Assembly (NCBI RefSeq): GCF_050897975.1 | Contig: NZ_JBPAXY010000006.1 | Location: 248,001 to 312,000, forward strand | Source: Pseudooceanicola sp050897975 | GTDB lineage: Bacteria > Pseudomonadota > Alphaproteobacteria > Rhodobacterales > Rhodobacteraceae | Direction: 5' to 3' | DNA length: 64,000 nucleotides | Shown here: positions 7,536 through 16,759 of the stretch, piece after piece | Numbering within the stretch: the stretch's first letter is position 1 | How the letters are laid out: every line of letters starts with the position of its first letter | Notes under the pieces: generated by a model | What the model was told of the DNA's origin: nothing | Databases searched by the model: none | What the model saw: only the letters and a program-made list of their open reading frames with translations | Made by a program: the position numbers and the translations under genes

Positions 7536-9438
7536 ACCGGTCGTAGATCACCTGGCTTTCGCCCGGCGCGCCCTTGGCGGCCTGGGCCGCCAGCAGGCTG
7601 GGCTGGCCGGTCACGCGCAGCAGGGTCAGCGCCTCGGTTTCCACCGCGATCTCCTTGCGGGTCCCGTCCGGGGCGTCGTAGGCCATGCTCAGCGCCGCCG
7701 TCATCGCCCGACCGCGCCGCTTCAGGCGCAGGGTGGCGCCGTCGCGTTCCAGCGCCGCGAGCACCGCATCGGCCTCGGCCCGGCCCGCATCGTTGCAGGT
7801 GGTCTTGACCACGCCGTCATTGAACAGCGGCAGGTGAAAGGCTGTCGCCTCGGGCTTGCTGCCCTCCGGCCCGGCGTAGCGGATCAGCGACAGGCCCAGT
7901 TGCGTACCGCAGCCGTTTACCTCTTGCATCAGGCGGGCGCCAAGCTGGTTGGTGGCGTCCTGGTAGAGGGCCAGCCAGGCCGCCTCGTGTCGGGTCTGCG
8001 AGCGCAGGCGCAGGGCGACCGCCAGGTCGAAGTCGCCCTCGGGCAGGGGCTGATCCAGCACCAGCCGATTGCTGGCCTCGGGATCCGTGGTGCGCTGTCG
8101 CTTGCCCGCGGCGACCATGTAAAGCTGCCCCTCGGGCCAGAAGGCCATGCGCTCGGGCACCTCCGCCTCGATTTGCCAGGCCGGGTCGAGGGCGGGGCCG
8201 TCGAAGTTTTCCTCGAAGACCGGCGCGGCAGGGGCGGGCGGCGCGGGCGGCGGCGTCGGGATGGGGGCGGGCGGCAAGGCCACTTCGGCCGTGGCCTGCA
8301 CCAGGGCCTCGGCAAATCCGGCGGCATTGTCGGCGGCGTAGTAGCTGCCGCGCCCCTCTTCGGCGATGCATTTCAGCTGTGCATGTTCCTCGGCCGACAG
8401 ATCGAACCCCACCACATGGACGCGGGTGTCGATGCCCTGGGCCGCCAGGGCCGCGGCGGCGGCGCAGGGATCGCCGCCGCAGGTTTCCAGGCCGTCGGAG
8501 ATCAACAGCACGTTGCGGGCGCGCGCCTCTCCGTCGCCGAAGGCACGGGCGGCCTGATCCAGGCTGGCCGAAATGGGCGTCTTGCCCAGGGGCCGCAGCG
8601 CCTCGACCGCGCCGATCACCTGGGCGGCGGCGGTGGCGCCGACCGGGGCCAGCAGTTCGGTATCGGTGCAATCCCCCTCGCGCCGGTGGCCATAGGCCAT
8701 CAACCCCAGCCGGGTGGTGGCAGGCAGGTCGCCCAGAAGCCCGGCCAGCGCCTGCTGCGCCGTGGTCATCTTGGCCACCCCGTCGATCTGCCCCCACATC
8801 GAGCCCGAGGCGTCGAGGATGATCAGCAGGTCGCGCCCGCCCCCGGCGGCGGGCCCGTTGCCCATATGGGCGGGCAGGTCGCCTTCCTCCATCCCCGGGG
8901 TGACGGGCGCCTTCAGCTGCGGCGCCGTGGTTGCCTGCAAGGTCCGTTCCGGGCCCATGGGCACGGTCAGATCGACGCCCGCCTGGCGCGCCAGATCCAT
9001 CAGGGACCAGCCGCCCTGGACCGAGTAGATATCCGAGATCTGCCAGTGCCCGTGCTCTGGCGTGGCGACCAGCGTATAGGCCATTTCCTGCACCACTCCG
9101 AAGTTTTCGAAGGCGACCCAGACCTGGGCCGCACCTTGCAGGATCGGCGCCTCGGGGTCGGTGAAGACCCGCAGCCCTGTGATCTGGATATCCTGGGCGT
9201 TGTAGACCGGATCGAAGCCCAGGCGCCCTTGCAGCCCGTCGCGGGCCAGGCTGTCGACGAGGTACAGCGCGCTGGCCTCTGCGTCGTTCAGCAGGGGCGG
9301 GCGGCCCTGGGTCAGCCGCGCGCCATGCTCGGCCAGGAAGGCCTCGACCAGGGCCGTGGGTGGCAGCGTCTGGGCCTGGGCGGGCAGGGGCAGCGCCAGC
9401 GTCGAGAGCAGAGCGGCAGAGAGGGAGAAACGGGGCAT
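7510..9438 (-). CDS. secreted von Willebrand factor A domain protein
   Basis: A 642-residue protein with a cleavable signal peptide (MPRFSLSAALLSTLALPLPA, AQA). The VWA domain spans roughly residues 203-385, with a complete MIDAS: DASGSMWG, the Thr of GKTPIS, and ISDGLETCGGD. A Pro-rich linker (PPAPIPTPPPAPPAPAAP) leads to a C-terminal module of about 220 residues containing GDFDLAVALRLRS, NGCGTQ and TTCNDAGRAEADAVLAALERDG. That module recurs as a separate secreted protein immediately downstream of this region (9465-10271). VWA proteins of this type bind metal and partner proteins in the periplasm or at the surface. Convergent overlap with the hydrolase-LuxR gene. Confidence 0.85.
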   Translation of the reverse strand: MPRFSLSAALLSTLALPLPAQAQTLPPTALVEAFLAEHGARLTQGRPPLLNDAEASALYLVDSLARDGLQGRLGFDPVYNAQDIQITGLRVFTDPEAPILQGAAQVWVAFENFGVVQEMAYTLVATPEHGHWQISDIYSVQGGWSLMDLARQAGVDLTVPMGPERTLQATTAPQLKAPVTPGMEEGDLPAHMGNGPAAGGGRDLLIILDASGSMWGQIDGVAKMTTAQQALAGLLGDLPATTRLGLMAYGHRREGDCTDTELLAPVGATAAAQVIGAVEALRPLGKTPISASLDQAARAFGDGEARARNVLLISDGLETCGGDPCAAAAALAAQGIDTRVHVVGFDLSAEEHAQLKCIAEEGRGSYYAADNAAGFAEALVQATAEVALPPAPIPTPPPAPPAPAAPVFEENFDGPALDPAWQIEAEVPERMAFWPEGQLYMVAAGKRQRTTDPEASNRLVLDQPLPEGDFDLAVALRLRSQTRHEAAWLALYQDATNQLGARLMQEVNGCGTQLGLSLIRYAGPEGSKPEATAFHLPLFNDGVVKTTCNDAGRAEADAVLAALERDGATLRLKRRGRAMTAALSMAYDAPDGTRKEIAVETEALTLLRVTGQPSLLAAQAAKGAPGESQVIYDRFTIETPPK

Positions 9439-9464
9439 GACGGGATCCTTCGGCGGGCGGCGGG

Positions 9465-10271
9465 TCAGGAGGTGGGCGCGGTGATCGCGAAACGGGTGAA
9501 CTGGGCGACGCTCTCGCCGGATCCGGCGCGGCTGGTCTGGCCCAGGGTGAAGGCCGGACGGCCGGGGGCGCTCAGGCGGACCACCTCGGCGCTGCGCAGG
9601 TCGATCGGCGCGCCCCCCGACGGGTCGGCCATCTGCAACCGCGCCGCATAGAGAAAGCCGCGCCGTTCCAGCGACAGGGTGAACCCCTGGGTGGCCAGGG
9701 CGCTGATCAGCGCATCCCCCCGGGCCCGGCTTTCATCGTTGCAGACGCTGTGGATCAGCGGCCCCTTCGAGAAGAGGTCATCGGCAAACTGCGTGGTCTC
9801 TGTCTCTTCGCTCAGGCGCAGGGTCTGGCGGTTGACCACCGACAGCGACATCAGGCTGCCGCAGCCCTTGGTGTTGATCGACAGATGGGCGGCGACGAAG
9901 GCTCCGGCACTGTCGTAAAGACCCAGCCAGACACCTTCATAACCCGTCTTGGCCTCGAGCCGGGCCGACAGTTGCATGTCGAAATCCCCCTCGGGGGCCA
10001 GGGTCATCTGGTGGATATTCGCCGCCCCTTCGGTCAGGAAGCTGGCCTTGCCACCGCTGGCGATCTGATAGATCTCGCCCGCGTCGCGGACATAGCTCAT
10101 CGCCTCTTCGTTCAGCACCTGCCAGGGGCCGGGCGCGCCGGGGTCGGCGAAGTCGGTCGCATAGGGCAGGGATAGCGGTCCGGCCTGCTGGGCCAGGGCG
10201 GCAGGGGTGCCGGTCAGGCTGGCAAGGGTGGCCAGCAGGGCGCCCGCGGCGCGAGGATGGGAAAACGTCAT
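9465..10271 (-). CDS. secreted protein homologous to the VWA protein C-terminal module
   Basis: A 268-residue protein with a signal peptide (MTFSHPRAAGALLATLASLT...AALAQQ). Its mature part mirrors the last 220 residues of the neighbouring VWA protein: an N-terminal FADPG/FDGP strand, GDFDMQLSARLEAKTGYEGVW against GDFDLAVALRLRSQTRHEAAW, a GCG motif, CNDESRARGDALISAL against CNDAGRAEADAVLAAL, a GFTLSLERRG motif, and a closing F-I-TAP/TPP end. Two conserved Cys positions may pair. It lies 26 bp upstream of the VWA gene in the same direction, so the two are probably an operon with a duplicated module. The domain is not one I can name; the strand-rich pattern suggests a lectin-like sandwich (inference). 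Confidence 0.75.
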   Translation of the reverse strand: MTFSHPRAAGALLATLASLTGTPAALAQQAGPLSLPYATDFADPGAPGPWQVLNEEAMSYVRDAGEIYQIASGGKASFLTEGAANIHQMTLAPEGDFDMQLSARLEAKTGYEGVWLGLYDSAGAFVAAHLSINTKGCGSLMSLSVVNRQTLRLSEETETTQFADDLFSKGPLIHSVCNDESRARGDALISALATQGFTLSLERRGFLYAARLQMADPSGGAPIDLRSAEVVRLSAPGRPAFTLGQTSRAGSGESVAQFTRFAITAPTS

Positions 10272-10471
10272 GGCTGCTTCACCGGGTTGGGGACATGGGC
10301 GGCAGGCAAGCAGAGGGGCGGGGCGGGCAAATCTCCCAAATGGGAGGGACGCGGGGGCGGTCCTGGATCAGTTGCGCCGCGACACCGTCCTTTGGCGGTG
10401 TTTTGCTCTATTGCGAGCTTTTGTCGGCTGGTATACATACTATAGGATATGACTAGATCCAGCGGCCGAAG
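10272..10471. promoter_or_regulatory. promoter region upstream of the first GLLG-repeat gene
   Basis: About 200 bp with an AT-rich patch (10420-10452, including GTATACATACTATAGG) in an otherwise very GC-rich setting. The patch contains AGTATGTAT on the minus strand (10433-10441), a 9-mer pattern also present twice upstream of the second repeat gene. Probably the promoter for the rightward repeat protein. Confidence 0.4.
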
Positions 10472-12415
10472 TTGATTCTGCGGTCGCGCGATCCCGAGCT
10501 TGCAAGGCCAGCCGCAGAAGGCTGGCCGAAGTCCCTGGAGGCCGCCTTGGCGAAGCAGACTGACATCAAGGGCGCGGAGGCCCTGACGCGGGTGGTCGAG
10601 ACCTCGCTGGGGGGACTGACGGCCTCTGCCCGGGGCGATCGCGATGCGGCGCGCCCGGCCAGCTCTGCGGTTTCCATGGCGGCGGCCGGGGCCATAGGCC
10701 TGGACCTGGCGATGCAAAGCGCCTCGGGCGACGGCATGGCGGCCTTCGCGGCCACCTCGGATCTTCCGGTCGAGACCCCCGGCGCCGAGGGCTCCGAGGC
10801 CTCCGCGCCTGCCGAGGCCGCGCTGTCGCCGGACGAGGCCGCGCCCGAGGCGCCCCCGGCCGAGCCGGAGCTGGCGTCGGGCGATGCCGAGGAGACGGAC
10901 GAAGAGGCCACGGGCGCCGTGGCCGAGGCCGTGGGCAGTTTCGTCATGGGCTATGGCGGGGCGGTGACCTCGCTGGGCAGCGTGCCGGTGGCCAGCGGGT
11001 CGCCGGGGCTGACTGCCGAGGCCCGGGTGGAGCCGGCCGCCGATCCCGGCGCCGAGTCCCCGGCAGCTTCCGTCCCCGCCGAGGAGGGTGCGGGCGAGGA
11101 GGCGCAGGCCCCGGGGCTGGTCGGTGGGCTGATCGGAGACGGCGGCGTCGTCGATGACCTGCTGGGCGAAGACGGCGTGGTCGACGATCTGCTGGATGGT
11201 CTGCTGGGCGACGGCGGTGTGGTGCAGGGCGTCGTGACCGGCGTCCTGGGCGACGGTGGCCTGGTCGATGGCCTGCTGGGCTCGGGCGGCCTTCTGGACG
11301 GCATCATTGATTACGACAGCGCCCTGGGCAGCGTTGTCGAGGTGGTCGTCGGCGAAAACGGGTTGCTGGGCCTGGTCTATGGCGAAAACAGCCTTGTCGT
11401 CAGCCTGGGCGAAGGCCTTCTGGACGGCCTGGTCGGCGACGACGGCCTGGTCGATGGTCTGCTGGACGGGCTGGCGGGCAGCGGCGGCCTTCTGGATTCC
11501 GTGGCCGGCATCTTCAGCGGCGAAACCGGGGTGATCGAAGGCGTCGTCGGCGGTGTCCTGGGCGAAGAGGGGCTGATCCCCTCGGTCGTGGATGGCCTGC
11601 TGGGCGAAGACGGTCTGGTCGATTCGGTTCTGGACGGTCTGATCGGCGACGAAAGCCCTCTGGGGGGCGACGGCCTGCTGGGCGGCGTGCTTGGCGACGA
11701 CGGCCTGTTGGGCGGGATCGTCGGCGACGATGGCCTGCTGGGGGGCGTGCTTGGCGACGATGGTCTGCTGGGTGGAGTCGTCGGTGACGATGGCCTGCTG
11801 GGCGGTGTCCTGGGGGACGACGGCCTGCTGGGCGGTCTGACCGGGGGCTCGGGCCTGCTGGGCGGTCTGCTTGGCGGTGGCGGATCGGAAGAGGGGACGG
11901 CAGAGGCCGCCGAGGTCGACGAGGTCGACAGCTTTGTCGATACCCTGGTGTCGGGTGGCGCTGGCGACGGGCTACTGGCCGCGCCGGATCTGCTGGACGG
12001 GTTGCTGGGGGAAGAGGATGTCTTCGGCATCGACGCCGACGCGCCGCAGGAGGCCATGGGCGACATCTTCGCGGGTCTCGACGATCTCAGCTCGCTGAGC
12101 GGGCGGCTGGTCACGACGGGGATTGTCGAAACCCTGGTCGGCGGCGAGGGCGAGGATGCGGACCCGGAAATCGACGGCCTGCTGAACGATCTGCTGGGCG
12201 AGGGCACAGGCGAGATCCTGGGCGGCTCGGTCGTCTTCGATGCGCTGCTTGGCGAGGCCGAGGCGTCCGAGAGTCCGTCGGAAGGCCACGAAGGTCTGCT
12301 GGGCGATACGGCGATCGACAATGCGATCGGAACGCTGTTTGGCGCGGTCGAGGATCTGGGCGGCTCGCTGATCGACGGGCTGTTGCCCGGTGCCGGAGAC
12401 GACGACGCGGTCTGA
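10472..12415 (+). CDS. GLLGDDG-repeat protein 1, putative type I secretion cargo
   Basis: A 647-residue, cysteine-free, strongly acidic protein. Residues 1-165 are Ala/Glu/Pro-rich and low complexity, without a signal peptide. From about residue 210 to 475 it consists of imperfect GLLGxDG/VVDDLLG units, ending in about six nearly exact 10-residue copies of GDDGLLGGVL (11666-11847). A less regular acidic C-terminal region follows and ends GGSLIDGLLPGAGDDDAV, similar to the end of the second repeat protein. Such composition, no Sec signal and a type I secretion operon immediately downstream suggest a secreted matrix or adhesin protein. The start is uncertain: TTG 10472 is the first possible in-frame codon after a stop at 10454, and it has no clear ribosome site. 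Confidence 0.75.
   Translation: MILRSRDPELARPAAEGWPKSLEAALAKQTDIKGAEALTRVVETSLGGLTASARGDRDAARPASSAVSMAAAGAIGLDLAMQSASGDGMAAFAATSDLPVETPGAEGSEASAPAEAALSPDEAAPEAPPAEPELASGDAEETDEEATGAVAEAVGSFVMGYGGAVTSLGSVPVASGSPGLTAEARVEPAADPGAESPAASVPAEEGAGEEAQAPGLVGGLIGDGGVVDDLLGEDGVVDDLLDGLLGDGGVVQGVVTGVLGDGGLVDGLLGSGGLLDGIIDYDSALGSVVEVVVGENGLLGLVYGENSLVVSLGEGLLDGLVGDDGLVDGLLDGLAGSGGLLDSVAGIFSGETGVIEGVVGGVLGEEGLIPSVVDGLLGEDGLVDSVLDGLIGDESPLGGDGLLGGVLGDDGLLGGIVGDDGLLGGVLGDDGLLGGVVGDDGLLGGVLGDDGLLGGLTGGSGLLGGLLGGGGSEEGTAEAAEVDEVDSFVDTLVSGGAGDGLLAAPDLLDGLLGEEDVFGIDADAPQEAMGDIFAGLDDLSSLSGRLVTTGIVETLVGGEGEDADPEIDGLLNDLLGEGTGEILGGSVVFDALLGEAEASESPSEGHEGLLGDTAIDNAIGTLFGAVEDLGGSLIDGLLPGAGDDDAV
11666..11847 (+). repeat. 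30-bp tandem coding repeats (GDDGLLGGVL)
   Basis: About six consecutive 30-bp units encoding GDDGLLGG followed by VL, IV or VV. Units differ mainly at synonymous third positions, so the array is old or selected at protein level. Confidence 0.85.
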
Positions 12416-13254
12416 CTAGGGACGTAACGTTGTCGTCCCGGGCTGATCGGGCAGGGGCGCGGCGCAGGGGGCGGGAATTGCCTTATTTCTCCCGGGCAGG
12501 CCCTGCCCAGAGGATGAACGAATGGCGATAGGGCGCGGCTTTTAAAGATAACTCTTTGTTGCACCTACTGGACGTCGTGGTATGGTTTGGTTAAGGGGCC
12601 GGGTAACCGGGATCTTTGTCGTTGTGGCGTGAAGGGATGCTCTGAAACTAAAGCGAACGGAAGGCGTTTCCGGCAGGCGTGTCACAAAAAGCCGCCTTGC
12701 AATTGGAGTTCTTTCCGGTTTCTTTTTTCAGGCCGCGTTGCGCGACTGTTTTTGCCCCAGGTTGGGGCTGTATTGGTTCGAGACGAGTGTTTCTGTGGGT
12801 TCACCGCCTTTTCCCTGTGTGCGGGGGCGGTCGGTGATGTGGGTTCATGAGGTGGCTGGAAAGATCGGGATGATGTGGGGCGTCGGGTAATCACCTGATT
12901 AACATGCATCTTTTCGACTTTCACGGGGCGGTCCTTCAGGGCTCTTGTAATTGGTATCGAGTGGTGGAGGCGCCGGTGACCGGTGTGCCGCCTGTTTGAA
13001 GGAGAGTTAAGCCCCGGCCTTGAATGGCTGCGCTGCTTTGTAATGATTTCGTGACGCAATTGTCCTGGTGAAGGGAGATATGCGCTGCGTGTCTTGCGGG
13101 GCGTGCAGATTGGCCTCGGGCTCCGATTAGAGTAAGTGGGCCGGTGAAGACGAAACCCAATTCCCCTGTTGCGAGTTGTGACACGTTTGAAAGGCTGACC
13201 CTGGGGTCAAATGGCGCGACGGATCATTCCGTATCTGCGCGCCGTAGCGGCGTA
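12416..13254. other. long AT-richer intergenic region before the TolC gene
   Basis: About 840 bp with no frame I would call a gene. Base composition drops clearly (for example 12540-12560 and 13290-13320). Short inverted repeats are present: GGGACG/CGTCCC around 12420-12440 and GGGCAG-GCC-CTGCCC at 12494-12508, neither followed by a T-run. It probably holds the end of the repeat-gene transcript and the regulated promoter of the secretion operon. An 87-codon frame at 12587-12850 was considered and rejected. Confidence 0.4.
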
Positions 13255-14586
13255 ATGTCGCTGCGCTCCGGATTTGGGCGATTTCTCGCTTATCCTGTTA
13301 ATGAATTAATCTGTCGTTTTAGGTCTCGTGGAATTGGCCCGCGCCGCTCGCGCCGCATTCTTGCGGGGGCGCTGGCAGGGTCTGTCCTGTTTGCCGCCCC
13401 GGCGATGGCGCAGATGTCCCTGCAACAGGCGGTGCTGCAATCGACGCAGATCGACCCGGGCGTGCTGGCCCTGCGCCAGCAGGTGCTGGGCCGCGCGATC
13501 GACATCGAGGCCGAGAAAGAGGCCTGGTATCCCAGCATCGGCCTGTCGGGCGAGGGCAGCAGCGACAGCGACGGCTCTGACCTCACGCTGAGCGTCACGC
13601 AGTTGCTGTACGACTGGGGGCTGACCCGCAGCCGGATCGAGGCGGCGACCCATGTGCGCGCCCAGGCGGTGGCCGAGCTGAAGCTGGCGATCGAGGATGT
13701 GACGCTGGAGGTGGCGCAGTTCTTCCTTCAGGTCGAGACGATGAACCAGAAGCTGGCGCGCACCGAAAGCTACATGCAATTCGCCCGCCGCATCGCCGGT
13801 CAGGCCGAGGATCGCGCCCGTGCCGGTGTCGGCGACAATGCCGAGGTGGCCCGCGCCCGTCTGGAGATTGCCCGCGCCGAGGACGAGCTGTCGCAGCTGC
13901 GCGCCAGCCGCAGCCTGGCCCTGTCGCAGATCGCCTTCCTGGTGGGCCAGCCGGTGACCTCGGTGCGACCGCCGCCGGGGCTGAACTTTGCCGGGCGCTA
14001 TGCCGATCCGGGGCGTGTGCGCACCGCCGTGCGGCTGGCGCCCGACTATATCCGCGCCCGGGCCGAGGCGGATGAGGCCGAGGCGGGCATCCGCACCGCC
14101 AAGGCGCGGCGTCTGCCGACCATCGAACTGGCCGCCGAGGGGCGGCAGGACCTGAACGGCGGTCGCTCCAGCACCTCGATCGGGATTTCGGCGGGGGTCA
14201 ACCTCAGCTCCAGCGGGTTCGGCCAGCGCCAGATTCAGGCCGCCGCGATGGAGGCCGAGGCGGCGCGCAACACCCTGCGCGCGACCGAGCGCGACCTGGG
14301 CAACGCGGTGTCCACCGCCCTGGACCAGCTGCGCATTCTGACCCGCAGCGAGGCCAGCCGGAAGCGGCAGCTGGTGGAATCCGAACGGGTGCTCGAGACC
14401 TACGAGAACCAGTTTTCCGCCGGGCAGCGAGAGCTGATCGACCTGCTGAGCACGGGGCGTGACCTTTATGACGCGCAGATCGACGCGATCGACACCCGCG
14501 ATGAACGCAAGGGCACCGAATACCAGGCGGCGCGCGATCTGGGCGTGCTGGGCGCGCTGATCGTCGCCACAGCGCCCGCCCGATGA
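13255..14586 (+). CDS. TolC family outer-membrane channel of the type I secretion system
   Basis: A 443-residue TolC-like protein. A signal peptide (RRILAGALAGSVLFAAPAMAQ) is followed by two helical repeats with TolC/LapE features: LQQAVLQSTQIDPGVLALRQ, the strand LSVTQLLYDWG, and the second-half ISAGVNLSSSGFGQRQIQAA. It would form the outer-membrane duct for the ABC transporter encoded 37 bp downstream. The start is unclear. ATG 13255 leaves a 30-residue leader before the hydrophobic core that includes AT-rich codons unlike the rest, and has no visible ribosome site; a GTG at 13144 is the alternative. The C-terminal region ends shortly after the YQAARDLGVLGALI helix, as usual. Confidence 0.87.
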   Translation: MSLRSGFGRFLAYPVNELICRFRSRGIGPRRSRRILAGALAGSVLFAAPAMAQMSLQQAVLQSTQIDPGVLALRQQVLGRAIDIEAEKEAWYPSIGLSGEGSSDSDGSDLTLSVTQLLYDWGLTRSRIEAATHVRAQAVAELKLAIEDVTLEVAQFFLQVETMNQKLARTESYMQFARRIAGQAEDRARAGVGDNAEVARARLEIARAEDELSQLRASRSLALSQIAFLVGQPVTSVRPPPGLNFAGRYADPGRVRTAVRLAPDYIRARAEADEAEAGIRTAKARRLPTIELAAEGRQDLNGGRSSTSIGISAGVNLSSSGFGQRQIQAAAMEAEAARNTLRATERDLGNAVSTALDQLRILTRSEASRKRQLVESERVLETYENQFSAGQRELIDLLSTGRDLYDAQIDAIDTRDERKGTEYQAARDLGVLGALIVATAPAR

Positions 14587-14623
14587 CCCGTAGAGAATGC
14601 AGCGACCTGAAGGGGAGCCACCG

Positions 14624-16759
14624 ATGAAGGATGACATTCCGCAAGACCGCCTGGTGCAGGGCCTGGTCGAGTTGTGCAGGGTACAGGGCGTTTCGACCAG
14701 CGCGGCGCAGCTGTCGGATGGTTTGCCGCGCGACGAAGAGGGGCGCCTGAGTGCCGACCAGGCCCAGGCCGCCCTGCGCCGGGCCAACATGAGCTGTCGC
14801 ATCAGCCGCGAACCGCTGAAGTCCCTGCCGGAAACCAGCCTGCCGGTGCTGCTATTCCTGGCCGAGGATCGCTGTGTCATCCTCGAAGCGCTGGACGAGG
14901 CGGGCGCCCATGTGGTCCTGCCCGACGCGGCGGGCGGGCGCAGCGTCTGGACCCGCGCCGAGCTGGAGGCGCGCCACGACGGCCGCGTGCTGGTGTCGAA
15001 ACCCCTCGATATCGTCTCGGCCCGCCTGGCCGAGGCGAAGCCCGACCGGCGGCACTGGATCCTGGGCCCGGTGCTGGACAACTGGTGGATCTACCGCGAC
15101 GTGGTGCTGGCCTCTTTCGCGGCCAACCTGCTGGCGGTGGCCACGGCGCTGTTTTCCATGCAGGTCTATGATCGCGTGGTGCCGAACAATGCCTTCGATA
15201 CCCTGTGGATCCTGGCCAGCGGCGTGGGCCTGGCCATCGTGCTGGAATTCGCGCTGCGGCTGATGCGGGCCTCGCTGGTGGATGTCTCGGGCCGCGACCT
15301 GGATCTGCGGCTGTCGACGCAGCTGTTTGCCAAGGTGGCGCATATGAAGCTGGCCTATCAGCCGGCCTCGACCGGGGTGATGGCCAACCAGGTGCGCGAC
15401 TTCGCCACGGTGCGCGAATTCTTCACCTCGGGCACCGTCACCGCGATCTGCGATCTGCCCTTCGTGCTGATCTTCCTGGGCGTGATCTGGTACATCGGCG
15501 GCAATGTCGCCTGGGTGGTGCTGGCGGGCGTGGTGCTGACCGTGCTGCCGGGGCTTCTGCTGCAAGGGCGCCTGGCCAAGGCGTCGCGCGAAAACGCCCG
15601 CGAGGCGGCGGCGCTGAACGGGCTGTTGCTTGAAACGATCTCGAACCTCGAGACGGTGAAGGCGGCGCGCGCCGAAGGGCGGCTGCAACGCTCTTACTCG
15701 CAACTGAACGCCACGATGGCGACCACGGCGGTGAAGACGCGCAACCTGACCACCTTCATGACCCAGCTGGTCAATGCGGTGCAACGGCTGGCCTATGCCG
15801 GGGTGATCATCGCCGGTGTCTACCTGATCAGCGCCGGTCAGCTGACCGTCGGCTCGCTGATCGCCTGCACCCTGCTGGCCACCCGCACCATGTCGCCCAT
15901 GGGCCAGGTGGCCAGCCTGCTGGCGCGCTGGCAGCAGGTGCGCGCGGCCATGGAAGGGCTGGACCGGATCATGAAACTGCCGGTGGAACGCCCCGCGGGG
16001 CGCCATTTCGTCCGCGCCCCCAACATGGACGGGGATTTCCGCCTGGACGATGTGGTCTTCCGTCACGACCGCGACGCGCCGCCGGTGTTGCAAATCGCCG
16101 ATCTGCGCGTCGCGGGCGGCGAGAGGGTTGCCCTGCTGGGCGGCAACGGGTCGGGCAAGACCACGCTGCTGCGTCTGCTGGGCGGGCTGATCGACCCCGA
16201 AAGCGGCACGGTGCTGGTCGATGATCTGGCGATGAACCAGGTCGATCCGATCGACCGTCGCCGCCAGATCGGCTATCTGCCGCAAAGCGTGGCGCTGTTC
16301 CACGGCACCCTGCGGGACAACCTGCTGCTGGATCACGGCCTGCATTCCGACGACGAGTTGCTGGCGGCGCTGGATGCGGTCGGCCTGGGCACCTTCGTGC
16401 GCCGCCATGTGCGCGGCCTTGACCTGGTGATCCATGGCAATGCCAATGTCTCGGGCGGGCAGCGGCAGTCCATCGGCCTGGCGCGTATCCTGTTGCAGGA
16501 CCCGCGCATCGTGCTGCTGGACGAGCCGACCTCGGCGCTGGATCACGTCACCGAGGCGCAGGTGATCAAGTACCTCAAGACCTGGCTGCAGGGGCGGACC
16601 ACGGTCATTTCCACCCACAAGCGCGAGCTGCTGGCCCTGACCGAGCGCGCCGTGGTGCTGAAGGACGGTAAGGTGGCACGGGATGGCGACCTGATGCAGA
16701 TCCTGAACACCGCGCGGGCGAACTCGGCCCAGAAGACCCCGGTGAAGGCGGTGCAATGA
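14624..16759 (+). CDS. type I secretion ABC transporter with C39-like domain (LapB/HlyB type)
   Basis: A 711-residue permease-ATPase fusion. Residues 8-150 form a C39-like domain without the catalytic Cys (LVQGLVELCRVQGV aligns with the LapB/HlyB degenerate domain), typical of exporters of large non-cleaved cargo. Membrane helices lie at about 160-420. The nucleotide-binding domain has Walker A GGNGSGKTT, signature VSGGQRQ, Walker B IVLLDEPTSALD and H-loop STHKRE. ATG 14624 follows GAAGGGGAGCC; the longer start at 14597 is not supported. It overlaps the HlyD gene by ATGA, so the pair is translationally coupled. Confidence 0.92.
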   Translation: MKDDIPQDRLVQGLVELCRVQGVSTSAAQLSDGLPRDEEGRLSADQAQAALRRANMSCRISREPLKSLPETSLPVLLFLAEDRCVILEALDEAGAHVVLPDAAGGRSVWTRAELEARHDGRVLVSKPLDIVSARLAEAKPDRRHWILGPVLDNWWIYRDVVLASFAANLLAVATALFSMQVYDRVVPNNAFDTLWILASGVGLAIVLEFALRLMRASLVDVSGRDLDLRLSTQLFAKVAHMKLAYQPASTGVMANQVRDFATVREFFTSGTVTAICDLPFVLIFLGVIWYIGGNVAWVVLAGVVLTVLPGLLLQGRLAKASRENAREAAALNGLLLETISNLETVKAARAEGRLQRSYSQLNATMATTAVKTRNLTTFMTQLVNAVQRLAYAGVIIAGVYLISAGQLTVGSLIACTLLATRTMSPMGQVASLLARWQQVRAAMEGLDRIMKLPVERPAGRHFVRAPNMDGDFRLDDVVFRHDRDAPPVLQIADLRVAGGERVALLGGNGSGKTTLLRLLGGLIDPESGTVLVDDLAMNQVDPIDRRRQIGYLPQSVALFHGTLRDNLLLDHGLHSDDELLAALDAVGLGTFVRRHVRGLDLVIHGNANVSGGQRQSIGLARILLQDPRIVLLDEPTSALDHVTEAQVIKYLKTWLQGRTTVISTHKRELLALTERAVVLKDGKVARDGDLMQILNTARANSAQKTPVKAVQ

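Noticed and set aside
12587..12850. 87-codon plus-strand frame in the long gap before the TolC gene
   Set aside because: Cys/Arg-rich composition, no ribosome site, no family resemblance; overlaps a minus-strand frame of similar quality.
14852..16756. 634-codon minus-strand frame opposite the ABC exporter gene
   Set aside because: His/Gln/Arg-rich shadow of a clearly conserved ABC transporter.
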